A stretch of 5,554 nt of DNA from Ignavibacteria bacterium UBA961 (GTDB lineage: Bacteria > Bacteroidota > Ignavibacteria > Kapaibacteriales > UBA961). Location of the stretch: the NCBI GenBank assembly GCA_002293005.1, contig DBCJ01000045.1:24771-30324 (forward strand). Direction: 5' to 3'. A program made the position numbers and the translations under genes. Under the pieces are notes generated by a model. That model saw only the letters and a list, made by a program, of their open reading frames with translations, was not told where the DNA came from and ran no database searches. Of the stretch, positions 1 through 5,554 are shown piece after piece (the stretch's first letter is position 1; each line of letters opens with the position of its first letter).

Positions 1-153
1 AAGCAGGGTGCCATGAGTAATTATGATTTCAGAATTACTGCTCAATCGGTATTTGATGCTCGCTCCACATTGACTCAAGCAAAATTTGAAAAAGCAATAT
101 CAGCACTTGAATTATTGCTTCTAACAGGTTCACTCAATGAATTCATGAAATAA
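1..153 (+). CDS. TolC-family outer-membrane efflux protein, C-terminal 50 residues (5' end outside window)
   Basis: Frame 1 is open from the window edge to a TAA at 151-153. The 50 visible residues begin KQGAMSNYDFRITAQSVFDA and end in a Leu-rich stretch, then TGSL and NEFMK. The pattern G-x-x-S-x-x-D-F, a heptad-like helix with A/Q/R spacing, then a helix closing in L-x-x-x-G-x-L, is how the last long periplasmic alpha-barrel helix and terminal strand of TolC/OEP proteins read, especially in Bacteroidota. Such proteins form the trimeric outer-membrane duct of RND, ABC or type I export systems, so adaptor and pump genes may lie upstream, outside the window. Only the tail is visible, so the family call rests on this pattern and the substrate cannot be told. 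The stop codon overlaps the start of the kinase gene, implying one operon. Confidence 0.72.
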   Translation, partial: KQGAMSNYDFRITAQSVFDARSTLTQAKFEKAISALELLLLTGSLNEFMK

Positions 154-155
154 TG
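151..155 (+). promoter_or_regulatory. TAATG stop-start overlap (translational coupling of tolC-like and kinase genes)
   Basis: The TAA stop (151-153) shares its last base with the ATG at 153-155, and a second in-frame ATG follows at once (156-158). No purine-rich Shine-Dalgarno sequence is visible in the 20 bases upstream. An in-frame TGA at 138-140 rules out any earlier ATG. This is the classic arrangement for termination-reinitiation, so kinase synthesis probably depends on translation of the efflux gene. Confidence 0.75.
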
Positions 156-2396
156 ATGCATGCTTTTTTGAAATATGCTTTTCAACTATCTCTAATTTTT
201 CTTTCCTGTTTCATGATTGGAAAGGCAGAAGAATATTTTCCAAAAGTGTATTCCTCAAAAAGAAAAATCAATGATAAAGGATTGGTTCATGATGCACGAT
301 TCAATCGTTTCATCGAGATTTCCAGATCATCCATATTATCAGGTGGTGTCTCTCAATTACGCTTTTCAAAAGACATTGATGTTCAATCCGGAACAATTCT
401 TTCTTTTCCCTTCCCCATTGAAGACATACTCTCAACCGGAAAAGAATCCATTTTGATTGCAGTGTCAGGACAGAACTCACGCATCATGCATATCAAAACA
501 AATGGGAAAATCATTGCCACCGACTCCCTTTCTTTTCCGAGAGGAAGAGATACCGTGCATTTCATTCACGCGGATGATTCAATTGCATTTGTGAGATTTG
601 CTGACAATATCTTTTCTCTTCAATTCGGTATTGATTCCATCATCACCCAGAATCTTGCAAGTCAGGTTTTGGCTGTGGAATCTCATCAGAATGGTTTTCA
701 TTGCATATCCAGAAGTGCGGGCGGACTCATCATTCGTTCTTTCAATAAGCATGGAGACATCCAAAAAGAAACACCATTTTCACCGATGGGATCCATATAT
801 TCGATTCAATCCACCCAAAATGCGATTCTGGTTCTTTCCACAGCCACCGGTGAAAGCACGAATGGTTTTTTGTTGGACCTAAGAACCGGAAAACAAGACA
901 TGTTATTCTTTCCGGGATCATTGACAACAACCGTCATGTGGGAAAACGATGAAAAACCTGTTTTGTCATGGATTTCAGAAGATGAGAAAGGAATCAACAC
1001 TATTTCGATTCAACAACAGGGTAAACAAACAAATACACTTACTTTACCGAATCGATTTACAGATGCATTGACATGTAGAATCATTGATAATTCACTGTTT
1101 TGCCTGTTCTCCGATGGTATTTGTGAAATTGACATTGAATCGAATTCTCTTGAATCGGCAAGCCCCATTTCATCTATGCGTGTATTTGCAAGTGGGAATC
1201 CATATATCATCAAATTGAATGATGAATATGTCATCACGATGAAAAATGGCTATATGTTTCTTGAAATGACGCCTGATCAACTATGGTGGCTTAGACGCTT
1301 CATTGCAACATCGGGAGCATTTCTCATACCCGGCATTATCCTCCTCATCATCATTATTTTTTATCGCCGTTATTTGCTTCAAAGAAGATTCCTTGAAGCC
1401 GGGCTTGAATTGAGTGGAATGGGAATTCTCATTTATCTTGATTCCGAGGGAAGATTGATTAAAGTGAATTCTACAGCAAAGTCAGTATTACATATTTCAC
1501 CGGATATTCCACTGCATAGACCGATACGATATTATGTCAGTAAAAGTCATCTTTCCGAATTGCTTGATTTCATTGAAACAGCATTGATTGAAAGAAAACC
1601 AATGCAAAAACAAATCACGATCGGTGAGAATGAAGCTGTAAAGGAATTTATATGGGGTGCAACTCCGCTGTTTGGATTTGCGGGAAGTTTTGCCGGATGT
1701 ATTTTATCCGGAATTGACATCACAGAAGAATTGGAAAAGAAAAGATTGACAAATTGGGCACAACTTGCTCATGACATGCAAACAAATCTTTCTATCATCT
1801 TACTCAATGCTCAGCAATTACAAATTGTTGATGAGAAGAACATCATTCGACAAAAGAAGATATTATCTCAAATCACTTTGCTCATGCAAAGAGTCAGGGA
1901 TATCGTAACAGTAGGCAGAGAGGAAATTGCAAGTTATTCTCCGAATGATGCACTTCTCATTTGTAAAGATGTAATTGAAGAATTTGATGATCAACTGTAT
2001 CCTAATGCCAAATTGAGTTTCAGTGGCAAACCGGTCATGATTTTTTGCGATCCAATCAAACTGACTCGTGGTTTGAGGAATGCCGTTGAGAATGGAATGC
2101 GAGCATTGCAGAAACAACCCGGAACAGTTGATTTATCTTGCTCACATGATGATAGGTTTGTCTATTTCAAGATCAAAGACTCCGGTATCGGTATGGATGA
2201 TCATACGAGAGCCAATATGATGAAGCCCTATTTCACCACAAAAAACAGTCAAGGTGGATATGGCATCGGAACAATGGTCATGCAAAAAGTTGCTGAATTA
2301 CATAATGGTAGAATTGAAATTGCATCCGAACCAGGCAAAGGTTCGGTGATTACATTCATCATTCCACTTTTAACTTCCAAACCGGATGCTTCTTAG
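153..2396 (+). CDS. Membrane sensor histidine kinase: periplasmic propeller-like sensor, TM, PAS, H-box, HATPase_c
   Basis: 747 residues. Residues 1-25 look like a signal peptide or N-terminal anchor (hydrophobic core about 8-23, G-K-A before EE). Residues 26-380 form a beta-rich extracytoplasmic domain with repeated short strands and D-x-x-T/S-G-K/N turns, of a size that would fit a seven-bladed propeller; this fold is inferred. A membrane helix lies at about 383-404, followed by RR. A PAS-like domain spans about 415-533, ending in the common GIDITEE motif. The H-box has H540 in LAHDMQTNLS. The HATPase_c domain shows an N-box (N643, N647), a G1 box D-S-G-I-G-M (D676, G678, G680), an F-box PYFTTK (692-697) and a G2 box G-G-Y-G-I-G (701-706). 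It should autophosphorylate H540 in response to an envelope signal and pass the phosphate to a response regulator, none of which is encoded here. The H-box carries Asn545 where Pro is usual. The gene is coupled to the upstream efflux gene by a one-base overlap. The kinase call is firm; ligand and partner are unknown. Confidence 0.93.
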   Translation: MMHAFLKYAFQLSLIFLSCFMIGKAEEYFPKVYSSKRKINDKGLVHDARFNRFIEISRSSILSGGVSQLRFSKDIDVQSGTILSFPFPIEDILSTGKESILIAVSGQNSRIMHIKTNGKIIATDSLSFPRGRDTVHFIHADDSIAFVRFADNIFSLQFGIDSIITQNLASQVLAVESHQNGFHCISRSAGGLIIRSFNKHGDIQKETPFSPMGSIYSIQSTQNAILVLSTATGESTNGFLLDLRTGKQDMLFFPGSLTTTVMWENDEKPVLSWISEDEKGINTISIQQQGKQTNTLTLPNRFTDALTCRIIDNSLFCLFSDGICEIDIESNSLESASPISSMRVFASGNPYIIKLNDEYVITMKNGYMFLEMTPDQLWWLRRFIATSGAFLIPGIILLIIIIFYRRYLLQRRFLEAGLELSGMGILIYLDSEGRLIKVNSTAKSVLHISPDIPLHRPIRYYVSKSHLSELLDFIETALIERKPMQKQITIGENEAVKEFIWGATPLFGFAGSFAGCILSGIDITEELEKKRLTNWAQLAHDMQTNLSIILLNAQQLQIVDEKNIIRQKKILSQITLLMQRVRDIVTVGREEIASYSPNDALLICKDVIEEFDDQLYPNAKLSFSGKPVMIFCDPIKLTRGLRNAVENGMRALQKQPGTVDLSCSHDDRFVYFKIKDSGIGMDDHTRANMMKPYFTTKNSQGGYGIGTMVMQKVAELHNGRIEIASEPGKGSVITFIIPLLTSKPDAS

Positions 2397-2414
2397 TATA
2401 TATCCGGTGTTTTT
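2381..2414 (+). terminator. Candidate rho-independent terminator overlapping the kinase stop codon
   Basis: ACCGGAT (2381-2387) and its perfect reverse complement ATCCGGT (2402-2408) form a 7-bp stem with a 14-base loop, followed by G and five T (2410-2414). The kinase TAG (2394-2396) lies in the loop, so the left arm is within the last codons. The stem is short and the loop long, so termination may be partial. It marks a likely boundary between the efflux/kinase unit and the acyltransferase gene. Confidence 0.5.
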
Positions 2415-2495
2415 GCAGTAATGTATTCACTCTGGCAATTCCGTATGTTGCCTTTGAACAAATTGCTTTCAACTTCCCCTATAGATTAGGTTCAC

Positions 2496-3635
2496 ATGTT
2501 TTCAATTCCGGCACTTACAGGCATTCGAGCAATTGCGGCAGGAGCTGTTTTTTTTGGTCATGTATTGCATGATCATCTCAATGAGTCTTTGTCTGTATTT
2601 AAATATGGCTGGATTGGCGTAAACATGTTTTTTGCACTCAGCGGATATTTGTTCTATTTGCTGTATGTGGATTCGCTCAAGGACAATACTTTTTCTTGGA
2701 AGCAATATCTATCAAAGCGATTCATTCGAATTTATCCTCTTACTATACTAGTCATATTGCTGAGCATTGCAGCATTGCCTTTTACTTATGGATTGATGGA
2801 TATTTTATCACATTTGACACTATTACATGGGTATTATCCTCCATTTAGATTCTCAATAAATCCTCCGCTTTGGACATTATCCGTTGAGATAAGTTTCTAT
2901 CTTCTTGCTCCAATGTTAATACTCTCGATGTCATCCATCTTTCAATCTTGGATTGAGAGAGTATCCAATCGAGAACGCATTTCTTCAAAAATGAAAATAG
3001 CATTGATTTCAATCTTCATGTGGGTTTTGGGAGTTGCTTTTTGCAATGGCATCACGGAGATATATCAAAATTTTTGGTATTATTTTATTGGTAGTTGGGA
3101 TGGAACTGCAGGAACATTGACAATCTTTGGCAGACTCGATGACTTTATCGCAGGAATGGCCATAGCCGCCTATGCCAGACATTATCCGAAAGGAAAATTA
3201 TCCGGTGATCTACTTGTATTGATCGGTACGGTTATCATTACAATTGCATTGATATTTACGGATACAAATGGTGGTGCGAATCTAGTTGGTAAACATAAAT
3301 TATCCGATTTTGTATTTCCATCGCTTGCATTCGGATCCGGTATCATCATTATGGGATTGCATCGAGGTGGTATGGTTGCAAGGGTATTGTCCACAAAGAC
3401 GATGGTCCTTTTAGGAGATATCTCTTTCGGACTCTATGTTTTGCATTATCTCTCTGTACCCGGCCATCCCAAATCGGCTTTGTCACTTCAATCATATCTG
3501 GAATCCATCGGTATTCATTATTCGATTTCTGCAATGATCGGATACATTCTTTTTTCAATACTTGCATTTGTGTCATTGAAATTTTACGAAAAACCAATTG
3601 GGAAATATCTGTCGAAAAAAATGCTGGGGACATAA
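2496..3635 (+). CDS. Acyltransferase-3 family integral membrane protein (OafA-like, without SGNH domain)
   Basis: 379 residues, strongly hydrophobic with about ten predicted membrane segments, the usual length for a stand-alone acyltransferase-3 (NodX/OafA/YrhL) protein. Family landmarks appear in order: LTGIRAIAA near the N-terminus with R11 and H22 in the R-x10-H pair thought to be catalytic; FFALSGYLF (45-53); KRFIRIYPL (74-82); PLWTLSVE with W126 and E131; a GRLDDFIAGM segment (212-221); and LGDISFGLYVLH (306-317). These enzymes move acyl groups, often acetyl from acetyl-CoA, across the inner membrane onto glycans, lipid A, peptidoglycan or antibiotics; the acceptor here cannot be told. 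The start is well bounded because an in-frame TAG lies at 2487-2489, just before the ATG. Only a weak AGG (2488-2490) serves as a ribosome site. The gene lies 99 bases after the kinase, beyond a candidate terminator, and 29 bases before the fibre-protein gene, so it probably begins a new unit. Confidence 0.92.
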   Translation: MFSIPALTGIRAIAAGAVFFGHVLHDHLNESLSVFKYGWIGVNMFFALSGYLFYLLYVDSLKDNTFSWKQYLSKRFIRIYPLTILVILLSIAALPFTYGLMDILSHLTLLHGYYPPFRFSINPPLWTLSVEISFYLLAPMLILSMSSIFQSWIERVSNRERISSKMKIALISIFMWVLGVAFCNGITEIYQNFWYYFIGSWDGTAGTLTIFGRLDDFIAGMAIAAYARHYPKGKLSGDLLVLIGTVIITIALIFTDTNGGANLVGKHKLSDFVFPSLAFGSGIIIMGLHRGGMVARVLSTKTMVLLGDISFGLYVLHYLSVPGHPKSALSLQSYLESIGIHYSISAMIGYILFSILAFVSLKFYEKPIGKYLSKKMLGT

Positions 3636-3653
3636 AGCATATTCAATTTTAAC

Positions 3654-3660
3654 AAGGGGG
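3654..3660 (+). promoter_or_regulatory. Strong Shine-Dalgarno (AAGGGGG) fixing the fibre-protein start
   Basis: AAGGGGG lies four bases before the ATG at 3665, while the two preceding genes have no comparable site. An in-frame TAA at 3650-3652 makes 3665 the first possible ATG. A second AAAGGGG (3681-3687) precedes an in-frame ATG at 3689 but leaves only one base of spacing, so it is the poorer candidate start. Confidence 0.7.
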
Positions 3661-3664
3661 ATTT

Positions 3665-5518
3665 ATGAGTAACATCATTCAAAGGGGAATGAAGTATCTA
3701 TGTTCCATTTCATTCCATGTCATTTTTCTACATTCAATCATTGGAATTGGATTTGTTCATGCACAATTTCCTAAACTTGATTGGGGATTCTATCATCGTG
3801 CGGAACCACTTCTATCAGGACATCCACATGATTATTTTCATGCAACCGGAGAACTCAGACCATATTCAGGAATCGGTGATTTCTCGCATCATAGATCTGC
3901 ACTCCCCAAAACACTGTTTCATCTCTATTCTTATGATGATGATGTGACGCATTTGATAAAACATCCTCCTGCAATACTACGATTGCAATCCGGCATCATC
4001 ACTCAAGATATTCGAGCAAACCATATATCATCTGCCATTGAATTCAGAATAGGAGAAATCAATCATCCTTCAGTACATGAAGAACAGGCAGGCAAGATAG
4101 AAAACACGCAAATCCAAAATCAATCAGGAGTAAAAGACAAGTCACTCATAGTGCAAAGGGGTCTTGGATTCTCTGTTCAAAAACAAGGTATGCAAGGCAC
4201 CGAAGAAGACGGTATGTTGAATGTCATGAATTTATACTCGCAAAAGAGAACAAATGCACAGTCTCAATCTGACTGGATGCCCAGAGTAGGCATTGGAAAC
4301 AATCAGCCCCTTGAAGCATTGCATCTAGGCAATACATTCACTTTTCATGCAGGTGGAGCAAGTCGAATTGCAGACAATCTATATTATGATCCCGATGAGC
4401 AATGTGACAAAAAAATAGTACCAGGTTATTCATCATCCATTTCCATGCATGGCGGAAGAATTGTACTCAGCAATAGTTCATTATCAGGAATTGGCATTGT
4501 AAAACAACACTGGGGCGATGAATCAACATTGAATGGAATTGCGATAGATCATCAAATAGGGATGAGCATCGGCAAGCAGTATCCAAATGCCACTCTTGAT
4601 ATCATGTCTAGAACATCTGATCGCATGAAGAATGCATTAACCATCAGAAACAGTGATCATTCCACGCTGATGAATCTTACATCACATGGGGCATTGGGCA
4701 TATATAATGCAACGCCGAAAGAAAGGGTCCATATTGGCGAAAGACTCACTTTACATGCCGGAGGGGCCAGTATAATAGGAGACAATATCTATTTTGATTC
4801 CATTCCCAGAGCATTGGAAAATGGACAATCCGCTTCCCTTTTCTTCAGTAAAGGCACAATTCAATTGGCCAATACCGCTTTTGCCAATGCCGATGCATCA
4901 TGCTCTTATAGATTGGATTCACTGGATGATAAAACCATCCGCGGCCTTGTCATAGAGCCCATGCAAGGATTATGCGGCATTGGGACAAATCAACCCAAAG
5001 CCAGATTGGAAGTTTTAGCACAATTTCATGACACAATATCTCCAGCTTTTTCAATTGCGACAAAAGCAAATGAGAGGTATTTTACGGTCACGGGACAAGG
5101 TAAAGTCGGCATTGGCATTGCTCAACCAAGACAATCACTACATGTCGATGGCAATGTGATGATTGGCAATGAATGGAATGATACACCAGAGTGTGAGAAC
5201 ACGGGAAATCGTTTGACTGTAGCAGGAGCTATCATTGCAAAGGAAATACTTGTCACTACCGACTCATGGGCCGATGATGTATTCGAATCAGATTATGAAC
5301 TCATTACTCTTGATTCATTGGAACGATTCATCATATTGAATAAGCATTTGCCCAATATGCCAACCGAAGCAGAAGTCAAAGATGCCGGCATACACTTGGC
5401 TTCAATGAATAGCGCATTGCTCAGAAAAATCGAAGAGCTTACTTTATATGTGATTGATTTGAAAAAAGACATACATGCCATGAATAAAATCATGGAAACT
5501 TTGCCTGTCAATGATTGA
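3665..5518 (+). CDS. Secreted fibre-like repeat protein with C-terminal coiled-coil region of Bacteroidota type
   Basis: 617 residues. A signal peptide is clear: hydrophobic core at about 11-31 and cleavage likely after VHA (A33), before QFPKLDW. Residues 34-205 are unique and not recognised. From about 207 the protein carries G-x-G-x-x-x-P-x-x-x-L-x-I/V motifs of the type found in trimeric beta-stranded tail-fibre-like proteins, with anchor residues at 209, 301, 345, 438 and 482. HAGGAS followed by D-N-L/I-Y-Y/F-D occurs twice (from H228 and H364). The C-terminus has W535, HLP (561-563), EELTLY (590-595) and a Lys-rich heptad-like helix to the end. In this family such ends are read as a trimerising coiled coil, related in style to the tail-fibre chaperone regions of phage. 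The protein is probably exported across the inner membrane and surface-exposed or secreted; no T9SS sorting domain or membrane anchor is seen after the coiled coil. An adhesive or structural role is inference. It lies 29 bases after the acyltransferase and 6 bases before the next gene. Confidence 0.85.
   Translation: MSNIIQRGMKYLCSISFHVIFLHSIIGIGFVHAQFPKLDWGFYHRAEPLLSGHPHDYFHATGELRPYSGIGDFSHHRSALPKTLFHLYSYDDDVTHLIKHPPAILRLQSGIITQDIRANHISSAIEFRIGEINHPSVHEEQAGKIENTQIQNQSGVKDKSLIVQRGLGFSVQKQGMQGTEEDGMLNVMNLYSQKRTNAQSQSDWMPRVGIGNNQPLEALHLGNTFTFHAGGASRIADNLYYDPDEQCDKKIVPGYSSSISMHGGRIVLSNSSLSGIGIVKQHWGDESTLNGIAIDHQIGMSIGKQYPNATLDIMSRTSDRMKNALTIRNSDHSTLMNLTSHGALGIYNATPKERVHIGERLTLHAGGASIIGDNIYFDSIPRALENGQSASLFFSKGTIQLANTAFANADASCSYRLDSLDDKTIRGLVIEPMQGLCGIGTNQPKARLEVLAQFHDTISPAFSIATKANERYFTVTGQGKVGIGIAQPRQSLHVDGNVMIGNEWNDTPECENTGNRLTVAGAIIAKEILVTTDSWADDVFESDYELITLDSLERFIILNKHLPNMPTEAEVKDAGIHLASMNSALLRKIEELTLYVIDLKKDIHAMNKIMETLPVND
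4289..4696 (+). repeat. Fibre protein module, copy 1 (residues 209-344)
   Basis: First copy of a 136-residue (408-base) module. It opens with GIGNNQPLEALHLG, then HAGGAS (from H228) and DNLYYD, a G-R-I-V-L strand (264-268), and a second degenerate motif MSIGKQYPNATLD whose anchor is residue 301. It ends with an A-L-T-I segment before copy 2. Found by comparing the translated protein with itself; DNA identity with copy 2 is modest, so the duplication is old. Confidence 0.75.
4697..5107 (+). repeat. Fibre protein module, copy 2 (residues 345-481)
   Basis: Second copy, 137 residues. It opens with GIYNATPKERVHIG, then HAGGAS (from H364) and DNIYFD, a G-T-I-Q-L strand (397-401) matching G-R-I-V-L in copy 1, and GIGTNQPKARLE with its anchor at 438. 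A third opening motif, GIGIAQPRQSLHVDG (from 482), follows but leads into the C-terminal coiled-coil region instead of a full third copy. Confidence 0.75.
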
Positions 5519-5521
5519 GGG
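5517..5521 (+). promoter_or_regulatory. Shine-Dalgarno (GAGGG) overlapping the fibre gene stop codon
   Basis: GAGGG begins inside the TGA stop (5516-5518). It is 3 bases before the ATG at 5525 and 9 bases before a second in-frame ATG at 5531. The better spacing favours 5531 as the real start, though 5525 cannot be excluded. Its position implies co-translation with the fibre gene. Confidence 0.5.
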
Positions 5522-5524
5522 AAT

Positions 5525-5554
5525 ATGACTATGCTACAACATAAGATTTCATAC
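5525..5554 (+). CDS. Start of an unidentified downstream gene (truncated by window end)
   Basis: An open frame starts six bases after the fibre gene stop, behind a GAGGG ribosome site, and runs off the window after ten codons (MTMLQHKISY, or MLQHKISY from the second ATG). The tight spacing and ribosome site support a real gene in the same operon. Ten residues are too few to assign a family; in fibre-gene clusters of this type the neighbour is often another secreted protein, but nothing here shows that. Confidence 0.5.
   Translation, partial: MTMLQHKISY

Noticed and set aside
207..212. Cys19 in the kinase signal sequence (F-L-S-C) as a lipoprotein site.
   Set aside because: The residues before Cys do not match a lipobox (Leu expected at -3, small residue at -2), and a lipoprotein is not expected for a kinase with a later membrane helix.
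598..882. A 94-codon + strand open frame inside the kinase gene.
   Set aside because: It overlaps the sensor domain in another frame, and its product shows no domain or signal; the kinase frame is continuous and intact.
2454..2472. Short inverted repeat TTGAA-N9-TTCAA in the gap before the acyltransferase gene, a possible operator.
   Set aside because: A five-base arm is expected by chance in AT-rich DNA, and the symmetry does not extend inward or outward.
2453..2490. Possible promoter before the acyltransferase gene: TTTG (2453-2456) with TAGATTAG (2482-2489), resembling the Bacteroidota -33/-7 pattern, or TTGAAC with TATAGAT.
   Set aside because: The spacing is too long for either promoter type (25 and 20 bases), and the start site would fall at or inside the ATG. 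A promoter is expected in this gap, but this one is not supported.
3349..3633. A 94-codon open frame on the minus strand inside the acyltransferase gene.
   Set aside because: It lies wholly under a well-supported gene, has no ribosome site and its translation resembles no known protein; it is a shadow frame.
3689..3691. Alternative start of the fibre protein at Met9, which would give a more typical 25-residue signal peptide.
   Set aside because: The AAAGGGG before it leaves only one base of spacing, while the first ATG has a better placed AAGGGGG; it remains a possible secondary start.

Overview
The window is a gene-dense, moderately AT-rich stretch with every supported gene on the + strand. 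It looks chromosomal and most likely comes from the Bacteroidota/Chlorobi (FCB) group. The best clue is the C-terminus of the 617-residue protein: its W-x-D-x-VF, HLP and EELTLY signatures followed by a coiled coil are typical of secreted fibre-like proteins in that group. The TolC-type tail at the left edge also reads like Bacteroidota outer-membrane efflux proteins. No tRNA, rRNA, CRISPR array, IS element or integrase was seen, and no non-coding stretch exceeds 300 bases (the longest is 99 bases, 2397-2495).

Layout: (1) 1-153 is the 3' end of a gene for a TolC-family outer-membrane efflux protein. (2) 153-2396 encodes a membrane sensor histidine kinase. It starts on the last base of the TolC stop codon and ends in a candidate rho-independent terminator (2381-2414) that spans its own stop codon. 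(3) 2496-3635 encodes an integral-membrane acyltransferase-3 (OafA-like) enzyme. (4) 3665-5518 follows after 29 bases and encodes a secreted repeat protein resembling a trimeric fibre, with an internal duplication of about 136 residues. (5) 5525 to the window end is the start of a further gene, cut off after ten codons.

Read together, the left part is the end of an efflux/export operon with a translationally coupled kinase. The kinase may sense envelope or exported-substrate state through a periplasmic beta-rich, probably propeller-like domain. No response regulator lies in the window. The terminator suggests the acyltransferase begins a separate unit, possibly co-transcribed with the fibre protein and the truncated downstream gene. 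The acyltransferase probably modifies a surface glycan or lipid and the fibre protein is probably surface-exposed; a functional link between them is only inferred from adjacency.

No clear previously undescribed multi-gene system is visible. The most unusual items are the kinase with a non-standard H-box fused to a propeller-like sensor and coupled to tolC, and the regular internal architecture of the fibre protein.
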